Assembly (NCBI GenBank): GCA_910587345.1
Contig: CAJUKH010000037.1
Location: 1-64,000, forward strand
DNA length: 64,000 bases
Source of the DNA: an uncultured Oscillospiraceae bacterium
GTDB taxonomy: Bacteria; Bacillota; Clostridia; Oscillospirales; Oscillospiraceae
Reading direction: 5' to 3'
The notes under the pieces were generated by a model. It did no database searches and was not told where the DNA came from. It saw only the letters and a list, made by a program, of their open reading frames with translations. The translations under genes were made by a program, and so were the position numbers. Of this stretch, positions 21,134 to 28,771 are shown one piece after another (positions within the stretch are counted from its first letter, which is position 1; each line of letters begins with the position of its first letter).

Positions 21134-22012
21134 ATGAAAGCAAACCGCTACACGTTCCAATGGTTCAAAAAGGAGGACCGCCGAAAGGCCCTCCGGGCCT
21201 CTGTCAGCCGGGAGGGCAAACTCCGCCTGGGCCGCCCCCTCCGAAAAGCCCTCCCCCCCTTTATCCGGGTGGGCTTCGACCGGGATGCCCGTGTCCTGGC
21301 CATTGCCGAAGGGCGGGAGTTGGACGGGGACGCCGCCGCAGCCGGAAGTCTGAACGCCCGGCTCCTCTCCGCCCAGATATGCTCCATCGGGCTGAAGCTG
21401 CCCATCGCCTTCTCCCTCCACCGGGATGAAGCCACCGGCTTCTATCTGGGCACCGTCATCCCCCGCCGGCAGAGAGACGCCGCCACCGGCCAGCGGCACT
21501 ATGACCCCGAACAGCTCCTCACCCTCTACACCCCCATGATCGACCGGACCGTTGCCCACCTTGCCAAAAGCACCCCACTGGCCGAACGAAAGGCCATCGC
21601 CGCAGAAGCCCTCTGCGCCGCCCTCCCTGCCTACCGCCCCGCCATGGGAGAGCTGGAGGGCTATCTGGAGGAAGCCATCCGCCGCAGCCTTCTCTCTGAA
21701 AACCGCCAGTACGCCGATGCCTACCGCCACCGCTCTCTGGACCAGCCCCTTACCGCCGATGTTCATAACACCTTCTCCCTCTACGACGCCATCCCTTCCT
21801 CCTCCGGCGGCATCGATGAATTGGAGGAACGCATCATGGCCGAGCAGTTCCGCCAAAGCCTGTCCGCCGAAGAGCAGGCCCTGTTCCAAATGCTCCAGGA
21901 CGGCCGCCCCGTCGAAGAGATCGCCCTGACCCTGAGCACCACCGGCGCTCAAATTCAAAGTATGGGCCTTTCCATCGGTGAAAAACGCCGCCGTTTCTAC
22001 CAGATCTCGTGA
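21134..22012 (+). CDS. Divergent sigma-70-like protein
   Basis: 292 aa; ATG at 21134, 7 nt after GGAGG. The first ~115 residues form a basic N-terminal region with beta-like character (IRVGFDRDARVLAIAEG) and no recognised domain. Residues about 125-200 resemble sigma region 2 (LLTLYTPMIDRTVAHLAKS, then an LEGYLEEAIRRSLLSENR helix). Residues about 240-292 resemble region 4 (LSAEEQALFQMLQDG..EEIALTLSTTGAQIQSM). The match is structural in flavour rather than by strict motifs, so this may be a sigma factor, an anti-sigma-related protein or a DNA-binding relative. No anti-sigma gene is adjacent. Confidence 0.45.
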   Translation: MKANRYTFQWFKKEDRRKALRASVSREGKLRLGRPLRKALPPFIRVGFDRDARVLAIAEGRELDGDAAAAGSLNARLLSAQICSIGLKLPIAFSLHRDEATGFYLGTVIPRRQRDAATGQRHYDPEQLLTLYTPMIDRTVAHLAKSTPLAERKAIAAEALCAALPAYRPAMGELEGYLEEAIRRSLLSENRQYADAYRHRSLDQPLTADVHNTFSLYDAIPSSSGGIDELEERIMAEQFRQSLSAEEQALFQMLQDGRPVEEIALTLSTTGAQIQSMGLSIGEKRRRFYQIS

Positions 22013-22068
22013 CCCCTCCCCCATTATTTCGCTCCCCGGAAAAATTCCCGCCACCTTCCCTCAAATCA

Positions 22069-22097
22069 TTGACAAGAGGGTTAAAGACCGCTATAAT
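22069..22097 (+). promoter_or_regulatory. Perfect consensus promoter of ligase-amidase operon
   Basis: TTGACA (22069-22074), 17 bp, TATAAT (22092-22097). The leader to the ATG at 22209 is about 105 nt. Confidence 0.88.
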
Positions 22098-22208
22098 AAA
22101 GTAGGAAATATATGTACTTGTGTAACATCTTGGTCCCGGGTGCGGACTTGATTTTTCTGTGGTCTGGAGTCCTTTCTCTCCCAGTCACTTGAAGGAGGAT
22201 GGCGTGTC

Positions 22209-23594
22209 ATGGCCCCTACCCTGACAGACCGGCAAACGCCGGAAGCCGACCTCTATCTTCTGGCCTGCCTGATGCTGGCCCAGTTCATTCTGACCCTGCT
22301 GGGGGTGGCCGGCCTTCTCATCTCCTGTCTTTTGGGCCTGTTCCTCTCCGCCATGGGCCTGACCCGCTCGGCGGCAAAACCGGACCTCGTGGGATTTCTG
22401 CTCCTGCTTCTCTACGCCGGAATGTGTATGTTCTCCTCTCTGGCCGTCTACGGAAATCTCACCCTGAGCTATGGCCCTTCCCACCTATTGTTTCCCCTGC
22501 TCTACCTGCTTCTCAGCACCATGAGCGGCAGGGAATCCGCCCTCCTTCGGCGGCTTTGTGCCCTCTGGGCCGCCGTGGTTGCCCTTTGGGGACTGGGGGA
22601 ATTTCTCTGGCGGTCCCTTCTTCTGGGCGCCCCCAGACGGCTCGGCGGACTGCTGGGCAACCCCAACGCCCTTGGCATTTTTCTGGTGGTGGGCTGGTTT
22701 CTCCTTCAGGACTGCCTGAAGGACCGTGACCGTATCCCCGCCCCGCTCCCCTTTCTGGAGCCTTTTCTCCTCATTGCCCTCAGCCTGACCCTCTCCATGG
22801 GCAGCTTTGTGGCTCTGGCGGCGGGTATGTTTCTGGATCTCCTGATTCGGTGGCGAAAAACCTCCCTTCGGGATGCCCTGAACGGCCTCTGGCCCTCTCT
22901 GGCCAAGGCCACCCTCTGCTTCGGCACCGGTATTTTGCTTTATCTCTCGGTGACCCGTACCGAGTTTCCCCTTGTGGCCCTTCTCCCGCTGGCCTACGCC
23001 CTTGCCCTTTCGGCCTGCTGGCCCCGGTTGGATGCCTACCTGACCGCCCGCCCCCGCGCCGCCTTTGTTCTGGCCCTTCTGGGCCTTCTGGTGGCGGTGG
23101 GAGCCGTAGCCATCCGCCCCAGCGCCCTGGCCACCTTTGCCCAGCGGCTTGAGATGATGAAAAGCGGCCTTGCCTATCTCCCCGCCCACCCTCTCACCGG
23201 CGTGGGAGCTTACCGCTGGCGGTTTCTGGATATGGCTGACGGCGGCACCTACTTCAACACCTGGCACATCCATAACTCCCTCCTCCATGTGGGGGTGGAG
23301 ATGGGCTGGATCGCCATGGCCGCCCTGATTTTTCTGGTGCTTCACTTCTTCCGCAAGGACCATTCCGAAGCCCAAACCGCTGCCTTTACCGCTTTTCTGG
23401 TCCACAATATGATGGACACCAGTTTTTTCTATACCGGCATCACCTCTCTGGTCCTTCTCACCGCCACCCGTCCCCGAGACGGCGGCAAGCCCCTGAGCGG
23501 CCGGACCACCCGGCTCCTTTTCGCCGGCTTTGCCCTTCTCTTCGCCTCCCTTTTGTTCTACTACCTCTTTTTCGGACGGGAGGTGTGGACATGA
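22209..23594 (+). CDS. O-antigen ligase/Wzy-like membrane protein
   Basis: 461 aa; ATG at 22209 after GAAGGAGGATGG. About 12 membrane helices. Between the penultimate helices a large outer loop holds LTGVGAYRWRFLDM and HIHNSLLHVGVEMGW, the conserved Wzy_C motif of O-antigen ligases, polymerases and teichoic or wall-sugar ligases. In Gram-positive bacteria such proteins polymerise or attach capsule or wall polymers. Its stop overlaps the start of the amidase gene (ATGA at 23591-23594), coupling polymer transfer and wall hydrolysis. Confidence 0.85.
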   Translation: MAPTLTDRQTPEADLYLLACLMLAQFILTLLGVAGLLISCLLGLFLSAMGLTRSAAKPDLVGFLLLLLYAGMCMFSSLAVYGNLTLSYGPSHLLFPLLYLLLSTMSGRESALLRRLCALWAAVVALWGLGEFLWRSLLLGAPRRLGGLLGNPNALGIFLVVGWFLLQDCLKDRDRIPAPLPFLEPFLLIALSLTLSMGSFVALAAGMFLDLLIRWRKTSLRDALNGLWPSLAKATLCFGTGILLYLSVTRTEFPLVALLPLAYALALSACWPRLDAYLTARPRAAFVLALLGLLVAVGAVAIRPSALATFAQRLEMMKSGLAYLPAHPLTGVGAYRWRFLDMADGGTYFNTWHIHNSLLHVGVEMGWIAMAALIFLVLHFFRKDHSEAQTAAFTAFLVHNMMDTSFFYTGITSLVLLTATRPRDGGKPLSGRTTRLLFAGFALLFASLLFYYLFFGREVWT

Positions 23595-24262
23595 AGGCCC
23601 CAAAAGACGAATTTTCCTCCGTCAGACTGCTTCTTCTGGCCTTCGGCCTGTTGTCGGCCCTGATCCTGGCCCTCTGCCTTTCCTCCCGGCTCTCCCTGCC
23701 CCCTCTGGTGGGACGAAGCCTTACCGATGAGGAGGTCCGGACCGTCATCTCCCGCAACAGCCCTCTGACGGAATACGTCCTCCTCTCCCCCAACGCCACC
23801 TTCCCCCGGGAGGAACCCATCACCAAGATCACCGTCCACCATATGGCCGGGGATCTGACTTTGGAGGAGCTGGGAGAGGCCTTCCTGCAGCGGGACCGCC
23901 GTGCCTCCGCCAATTACGCCATCGACAGCGAAGGCCGTGTGGCCCTCTATGTGGAGGAATCGGACCGGGCCTGGACCTCCAGCAGTGCCGACAACGACCA
24001 CCGGGCGGTGACCATCGAGGTGGCAAACGACGAGATCGGCGGCGACTGGCACGTCAGCGACGAGGCCTTTGAGACTCTGGTGGCCCTCTGCACCGACATC
24101 TGCTGCCGCAGCGGGATGGAGGCCCTTACCTATACCGGCGATGCCGACGGCAGCCTCACCATCCATAAAATGTTCCACGACACCGACTGTCCCGGCCCCT
24201 ATCTGGAAAGCCGCATGGACGATTTAGCCAACCAAGTCAACCTCCGCCTGGCTCTGCCATAA
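23591..24262 (+). CDS. Membrane-anchored N-acetylmuramoyl-L-alanine amidase (Amidase_2)
   Basis: 223 aa, ATG at 23591 with GGGAGG upstream. One N-terminal membrane helix (about 10-32), then an Amidase_2/PGRP domain. The zinc site can be assigned to His83 or His84 (ITVHHMAG), His192 and Cys200; the eight-residue spacing of the last two is that of T7 lysozyme. It should cleave the bond between MurNAc and L-Ala at the outer membrane face. Translationally coupled to the Wzy-like gene. Confidence 0.9.
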   Translation: MKAPKDEFSSVRLLLLAFGLLSALILALCLSSRLSLPPLVGRSLTDEEVRTVISRNSPLTEYVLLSPNATFPREEPITKITVHHMAGDLTLEELGEAFLQRDRRASANYAIDSEGRVALYVEESDRAWTSSSADNDHRAVTIEVANDEIGGDWHVSDEAFETLVALCTDICCRSGMEALTYTGDADGSLTIHKMFHDTDCPGPYLESRMDDLANQVNLRLALP

Positions 24263-24284
24263 GCCCGGTTGGATAAATATCATT

Positions 24285-24325
24285 CCAAAGGGAGTACTCC
24301 CTTTGGCGTCTCCCCTGGGGAGACG
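24285..24325 (+). repeat. Two adjacent perfect palindromes in leader of surface protein
   Basis: A 22-bp perfect palindrome centred on GTAC (24285-24306) is followed directly by a 19-bp one, CGTCTCCCC-T-GGGGAGACG (24307-24325). No T-run follows, so they are not a normal terminator. They lie 30-70 bp before the ATG of the surface protein gene. Confidence 0.8.
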
Positions 24326-24354
24326 GTTCAAAATACAGAAAGGAGTTATACAGT

Positions 24355-26349
24355 ATGAAACACAACAAAGGCAAACGACAGGCGGCCCCCACCTCCGCCG
24401 GAAAGGGCAGGCAGCTGTTCAGCATGGTGATCCTCTTCTCCATGCTGCTTCTGGCCGGCGCAGTGGTATTCGCAACAGACGGAGCCACAACATCTTATAT
24501 TAAAATCGAAAAAAAGCTTGAACTTGCCGCGGACGGTATAAAAACCCCCGAAACATTTCAGTTCAAAATTGAAGGTCCGGACGGCTCCTCCCAAGTGGTT
24601 GAGGTCGCCCCCGGCGGAAACAGCGGAAATATAGAGGATTTTATCATCGGAAAACTCTATACCGTTACCGAGATCAACGCTTCCATCCCGGGCTATTCCG
24701 ATTCCACTTCCGCAAAGATAAAGGCCTCCGTTACCGTCCCCGCCGGCGACAATTTTTCCAATGTCGTTAAACTGCAAGGGCCGGCAACTCTGGATGTCAT
24801 CGCTTCTCCGAGTATTTCCTATAAAGTAAACAACGAAGACCCCGTCTTCAACGGCAATGCAAACATAAAGGTCGATTCCAAGGACGACATCGAGATCACC
24901 GAAATCCCTGTTCAGGCTGCTTTCCAAATGGTAACGACCAAACAGCCCCAACGCGCCACCAAAACCGTAGAGGACTCTTCTGCCGAGGTGAACGTTGAAA
25001 CACCCTCCTTCCTGACCGTTACCCCAAATGACGGTTATATTGCTACGGTAAAAAATCAGGACTCTGAAGATATTACCGCGGTTCTGGACAGCCATGAGCC
25101 GCTTGCCGAGGGCACTTATATGATCGAACTCATCTCCACCGAAGCATATGATCTTTCCGGAGCGCAGGTCATCCCTGCTCCGTCGGACGCCGGGATGGAT
25201 GCCGGTTTTGTTTATACCCTTACCGCGGCCGAAGCGGACTCCGAAACTCTGGAAATTTCCCCCGATGACTATCCTGACGGCTATACCGTTGAAATTGATG
25301 ACGGTTGCTCTGTCACCCTCCAGGACCCCAAGGAAGAAGGCCTTTCCACTTTTATCATCAGCAAAAAAATTGCCGACGATAAATATGAAGAATATCGAAA
25401 AGTAACCGAAAAATCCGTTCAGTTGACCGAGCCGGGAATTTATACGGTCACACTGGAAAAATGCTATGGGTTCTCCGTTTCCTATACCCTTCCTAAAAAG
25501 TCAATTCAATTTGTTCTCAATGAGTATGGTCAGGTCATCACTTTCACAAACACTTACGAGAAAGCCCTCTCCTATCAGGTTATCCATGAGTACTTCAGAA
25601 AGGATCTGGATGGCTCTGAACATTTTGAGGGCCGGAGCGATAAGCCCCTTATTATCACCCTGGATGCGAATGCAGACCCGGAGACCCAGTACACCGCCAA
25701 AGACGTAAAGCAGGAACCCGAATACACCGCAAATGGTACAAAGTACACCTACCGCTATCAGGGGGACCGGGATGCCTACGGCACCATGAAGCCTGAAATT
25801 CCTGCCGATGGTACCGAACCTTACGAAATAAATAAAGATGACCAGGGGAACAGCGCATCCTTTATCCATGCTACGGAGGAAGGCGATCAGGTCATTATCC
25901 TGCGCTATCTTCGCACGGTATCGGATGGGGATACTTCCTCCACGCCCGAGCCTACCCCCACGCCTACTCCTACACCCACCCCTACACCTACACCTACACC
26001 TACACCCACTCCCTCTGTGGAACCTACGCCTACGCCCACTCCCGCCCCTACGCCGGAGCCTTCCGCTCCCTCTACCCCTGAACCCACCCCCACTCCCACC
26101 CTCCCCGACCCCAGCGAGCCCGACAGCCCCGAGGAGGTCACCATCATCGAAGAGGGCGTTCCCAAGACCTACAAAAAGCTCTGGGACCCCGTGACCGAAG
26201 AGTGGGACTATATTCTGGAGGATGAAGTCCCCCTGGGCACCGTGCCCCGGACCGGCGACTCCACCTCCCCCCTGCTTCTTCTTTGCGCCATGGCTCTTTC
26301 CTTTACCGGGCTTGTGGCGCTGACCCCCCGGAAGCGGAAAGAGTCCTGA
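24355..26349 (+). CDS. Sortase-anchored surface protein with SpaA-like and MucBP-like domains
   Basis: 664 aa; ATG at 24355 after AAAGGAG. Signal peptide about 1-41. Residues about 47-130 look like a SpaA-type prealbumin fold (SYIKIEKKLEL, YTVTEINASIPGY). About 400-525 resemble a MucBP domain (YQVIHEYFRKDLDG to VIILRYLR), a mucin-binding type fold. A Pro-Thr spacer (about 533-585) crosses the wall, and the C-terminus is a sorting signal: VPRTG at 630-634, hydrophobic stretch, RKRKES. The signal deviates from LPxTG at position 1, so a matching sortase is presumably elsewhere. Likely an adhesin or pilin-like protein; ligand unknown. Confidence 0.85.
   Translation: MKHNKGKRQAAPTSAGKGRQLFSMVILFSMLLLAGAVVFATDGATTSYIKIEKKLELAADGIKTPETFQFKIEGPDGSSQVVEVAPGGNSGNIEDFIIGKLYTVTEINASIPGYSDSTSAKIKASVTVPAGDNFSNVVKLQGPATLDVIASPSISYKVNNEDPVFNGNANIKVDSKDDIEITEIPVQAAFQMVTTKQPQRATKTVEDSSAEVNVETPSFLTVTPNDGYIATVKNQDSEDITAVLDSHEPLAEGTYMIELISTEAYDLSGAQVIPAPSDAGMDAGFVYTLTAAEADSETLEISPDDYPDGYTVEIDDGCSVTLQDPKEEGLSTFIISKKIADDKYEEYRKVTEKSVQLTEPGIYTVTLEKCYGFSVSYTLPKKSIQFVLNEYGQVITFTNTYEKALSYQVIHEYFRKDLDGSEHFEGRSDKPLIITLDANADPETQYTAKDVKQEPEYTANGTKYTYRYQGDRDAYGTMKPEIPADGTEPYEINKDDQGNSASFIHATEEGDQVIILRYLRTVSDGDTSSTPEPTPTPTPTPTPTPTPTPTPTPSVEPTPTPTPAPTPEPSAPSTPEPTPTPTLPDPSEPDSPEEVTIIEEGVPKTYKKLWDPVTEEWDYILEDEVPLGTVPRTGDSTSPLLLLCAMALSFTGLVALTPRKRKES
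25943..26018 (+). repeat. Coding hexamer repeat (Pro-Thr spacer)
   Basis: CCTACA/CCCACx repeats encode alternating Pro-Thr. Purest run is at 25981-26008. Unit length is a multiple of three, so slippage would change spacer length but not the frame. Confidence 0.8.
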
Positions 26350-26369
26350 TTTCACAATAACAGTGGACA

Positions 26370-26412
26370 AAAGCCCCCCGATGTAGGATAATATCCTCAT
26401 CGGGGGGCTTTC
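26370..26412 (+). terminator. Terminator of surface protein gene
   Basis: AGCCCCCCGAT (from 26372) pairs with ATCGGGGGGCT (to 26409), with an inner AGGAT/ATCCT stem. The T-run is short (TTT). Confidence 0.8.
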
Positions 26413-26443
26413 CCCATCCGCACATTTGTTAGGAGGCATTACC

Positions 26444-27109
26444 ATGACTGACCAGCTTCTGTCCTTCGGCCCCTATACTGTCCGTCTGCTGTCTGAAGCG
26501 GGCGGACAGGCCATCGTGTATTGCCCCCAGAGCGCCAAGGAGGCTCTCCCCCTCTATGACCTTCTCCCCGCCCCACGGCCCGTTCTGGCCGCCATAGACG
26601 GCATTGACTGGGATCGGGAGCTTTCCCCATGGCCCGCCCCACGGGCCTTCAAGGGGGGCGCCGATTTCGGCGGAGAAGCCCAGTCCTTTCTGGATGTCCT
26701 CACCAGCCGCATCCTCCCCGGGGTAGAAGCCGCTCTGGGGGCGGCCCCCATCCACCGGGTCCTTGCAGGCTACTCCCTCGGGGGCCTTTTTGCCCTCTGG
26801 TCCGCCACCCGCACCGATGCCTTTGACCGTATCGCCTCCCTCTCCGGCTCCCTCTGGTTCGACGGCTTTTCGGACTATCTGGAATCCTTCCCCCCCTCCC
26901 CCGGCGTGAAGCGGGTCTTTCTCTCCCTGGGCGACCGGGAGAAAAACACCAAAAACCCCCGCATGGCCACCGTGGAGGACAATACCCGCCGCATTCTGTC
27001 TCTCCTCACCGCTCGTGGCGTCCCCGCCGCCTTGGAGATGAACCCCGGCGGCCACTTCAACGATGTCCCCCAACGTATCGCCCGGGGCATTCAAATGACC
27101 CTGACATGA
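26444..27109 (+). CDS. Esterase-like alpha/beta hydrolase
   Basis: 221 aa; ATG at 26444 follows TAGGAGG. The protein has the nucleophile elbow AGYSLGG and a following LSGSLWFDG segment, a GD-E acid loop (LSLGDREKNTKN) and a C-terminal GGHFND with the catalytic His. This layout is that of the IroE/Fes and esterase D-like putative esterases (COG2819). No signal peptide, so it acts in the cytosol. Substrate unknown; no siderophore genes are nearby. Confidence 0.8.
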   Translation: MTDQLLSFGPYTVRLLSEAGGQAIVYCPQSAKEALPLYDLLPAPRPVLAAIDGIDWDRELSPWPAPRAFKGGADFGGEAQSFLDVLTSRILPGVEAALGAAPIHRVLAGYSLGGLFALWSATRTDAFDRIASLSGSLWFDGFSDYLESFPPSPGVKRVFLSLGDREKNTKNPRMATVEDNTRRILSLLTARGVPAALEMNPGGHFNDVPQRIARGIQMTLT

Positions 27110-27138
27110 GGTACTCCGCACGGCCCAAACGCCAAAAA

Positions 27139-27172
27139 GGCACTCCCGCCGGGGAGTGCCTTTTCCTTTTTC
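27139..27172 (+). terminator. Terminator of esterase gene
   Basis: GGCACTCCC (27139-27147) pairs with GGGAGTGCC (27152-27160), followed by TTTTCCTTTTT. Confidence 0.88.
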
Positions 27173-27221
27173 CCTTTCCTTCTCCGGCTCCGCCCCGCAG
27201 GACAGCGGAGCCGCAAACGGC

Positions 27222-27989
27222 TCAGCCCAGCCAGTTCACCAGCAAAATGGCCCCGCCCAGCACCGTCAGCACCACGCCGGTGGCCCGGTTCAGCACGATA
27301 GGCTCGGCCCTGTTGGCAAACCGGGCGGCGATTTGCGCCCACAAAAAGGTGCTGAGAACGCAAAACACCAGACACCGTATATCCGGCATCCCCCCAATGG
27401 CAAAATGGCTCACCGCCCCGGTCAAAGCGGTAAAGGCCATAATAAATACGCTGGTCCCCACCGCCGTTTTCAGCTCATACCCCAAAACACTGGTGAGGAT
27501 CAACAGCATCATCATACCGCCCCCCGCTCCCACAAAGCCGCAGATAAAGCCCACCATGACTCCGCACAGCACCGACTGAACAAGCCGCTTCCCCGGCTCC
27601 ACCGCCCCCATGGCCTCCCGGGTGGTCATCACCGGTCTGACAATAAATTTGATACCCAGAAGCAGGGTCATTATGGTGGAAAAGCCCCCCATGGCACCGC
27701 CGGGCAGCAGACTGGCCACCCAGCTTCCCACCAGCGTAAAGCAAAGCACCGCCGCCATCATCACAAGGCCGTTTTTAATGTCCAGATTTTTGTTTTTCCC
27801 ATAGGTCCATGCTGATACGGCGCTGGCCAGCACATCACTGGCCAGTGCAATGCCCACAGCCATATAGGGGTCCATATGCAAGAAGGTGATCAGCATGGGG
27901 CTGATGACCGCCGCAGCGCTCATCCCCGCAAAGCCGGTGCCCAATCCGGCGCCGATACCGGCCAGAAAACAGATCATAAATGGATACAT
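27222..27989 (-). CDS. TSUP (TauE/SafE) family transporter
   Basis: 255 aa; ATG at 27989 with GGAGG upstream. About eight membrane helices in two related halves, with the family-typical GIGAGLGTGFAGMSAA and GFVGAGGGMMMLLIL glycine-rich helices. TSUP proteins carry small anions such as sulfite, sulfonates, organosulfur compounds or carboxylates. It follows the MarR gene by 9 bp and is under its promoter. Because the same operator lies at pyrKD, a substrate tied to pyrimidine metabolism is possible but unproven. Confidence 0.88.
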   Translation of the reverse strand: MYPFMICFLAGIGAGLGTGFAGMSAAAVISPMLITFLHMDPYMAVGIALASDVLASAVSAWTYGKNKNLDIKNGLVMMAAVLCFTLVGSWVASLLPGGAMGGFSTIMTLLLGIKFIVRPVMTTREAMGAVEPGKRLVQSVLCGVMVGFICGFVGAGGGMMMLLILTSVLGYELKTAVGTSVFIMAFTALTGAVSHFAIGGMPDIRCLVFCVLSTFLWAQIAARFANRAEPIVLNRATGVVLTVLGGAILLVNWLG

Positions 27990-27998
27990 GGCTTCCTC

Positions 27999-28433
27999 CT
28001 ATTTCATTTCCTGCAATGCCTGCTGAATGTTGGCCCTCAAACGGCCAAACAGCCCCCCCAATTCCTCACGCTCCTGCGGGCTGATACCCCGAAGCACGGC
28101 GGAAAAGCATTCCTCCTGACATTGGGCCAGCCGCTCCATCTCCTCCTCATAGACGTTCCGGATGACCAGCCGCTTCACCCGCCGGCTCCCCGGGTCCGGC
28201 TCCACCCGGAGCCATCCCTCCCTTTGCAGCCGCTCCACCGCAGAGGACACGTTGGACCTGGCCAGCCCCCGCATGGCCGCCACGTCCCGGGCAGTATTCA
28301 ACTCCGGATTGTTCCTCAGGAATAGCAAAATGTCGATCTCCGTCTGGGACAGGTTCAACTCCTCCCCCAGCGCCTGAAAGTATTTTGTGTAAAGCTGCTT
28401 GAACTGCACCGCATACTGAAGCATGGGAAGCAT
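27999..28433 (-). CDS. MarR-family transcriptional regulator
   Basis: 144 aa from ATG 28433, which follows AAAGGAGAGAGC. An upstream in-frame ATG at 28460 lies inside the operator palindrome and has no ribosome-binding site, so it was rejected. The winged helix has the recognition helix region MRGLARSNVSSAVERLQREG and a beta wing ending GSRRVKRLVI; N- and C-terminal helices form the dimer. It sits behind its own operator and ahead of the TSUP gene, so autoregulation and control of the transporter are likely. Confidence 0.92.
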   Translation of the reverse strand: MLPMLQYAVQFKQLYTKYFQALGEELNLSQTEIDILLFLRNNPELNTARDVAAMRGLARSNVSSAVERLQREGWLRVEPDPGSRRVKRLVIRNVYEEEMERLAQCQEECFSAVLRGISPQEREELGGLFGRLRANIQQALQEMK

Positions 28434-28449
28434 TTTGCTCTCTCCTTTG

Positions 28450-28494
28450 TTATAATTCATAACAGTTATAAAATATAACTGTTATGAATTATAA
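28450..28494. promoter_or_regulatory. MarR operator at marR-TSUP promoter
   Basis: A 21-bp perfect inverted repeat around AAA (28450-28470, 28474-28494). Its core is two copies of ATAAC-N-GTTAT (28459-28469 and 28475-28485), each itself palindromic, 16 bp centre to centre. It spans the -10 and the transcription start. A nearly identical element precedes pyrK. Confidence 0.85.
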
Positions 28495-28516
28495 CAATCC
28501 CCCCCTTCTCTGTCAA
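28488..28516 (-). promoter_or_regulatory. marR-TSUP promoter
   Basis: Minus strand TTGACA (28516-28511), 17 bp, TATAAT (28493-28488), perfect consensus, overlapping the operator. Confidence 0.88.
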
Positions 28517-28545
28517 TCCTTTTTCAGCTTTTTTCCCGTTAGGGC

Positions 28546-28573
28546 TTGACGAATGCAAAAAATCTGGTATAAT
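28546..28573 (+). promoter_or_regulatory. tRNA-Ser promoter
   Basis: TTGACG (28546-28551), 16 bp, TATAAT (28568-28573), 45 bp before the tRNA. Confidence 0.75.
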
Positions 28574-28618
28574 AATCTTTGCTGTTCGCAATATAGAGGA
28601 CGGCAAAGGTTATGATTT

Positions 28619-28710
28619 GCAGTGGTATCGAAGTGGTCATAACGAGCACGATTGGAAATCGTGTGGCCGTCAAAAGCGGCCCGAGGGTTCGAATCCCTCC
28701 CACTGCGCCA
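28619..28710 (+). tRNA. tRNA-Ser (anticodon GGA)
   Basis: Acceptor GCAGTGG pairs with CCACTGC; anticodon stem CACGA/TCGTG closes TTGGAAA, giving GGA. The long variable arm (GGCCGTCAAAAGCGGCC) is the class II serine signature. T-arm GAGGG/CCCTC around TTCGAAT; discriminator G; CCA encoded at 28708-28710. Confidence 0.96.
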
Positions 28711-28719
28711 AAAGGGAAA

Positions 28720-28750
28720 CCCCCGAAGCCGTGCGGCTTCGGGGGTTTTT
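28720..28750 (+). terminator. tRNA-Ser terminator
   Basis: CCCCCGAAGCC / GGCTTCGGGGG with a GTGC loop, then TTTTTG. Confidence 0.92.
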
Positions 28751-28771
28751 GTTGTAAGGAGGTGAGCCATT

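Noticed and set aside
25943..26018. Repeat tract looking like a CRISPR array
   Set aside because: Units are six bases without spacers and encode Pro-Thr in the surface protein.
28433..28460. ATG at 28460 as start of MarR
   Set aside because: It lies inside the operator palindrome with no ribosome-binding site; ATG at 28433 has AAAGGAGAG at proper spacing.
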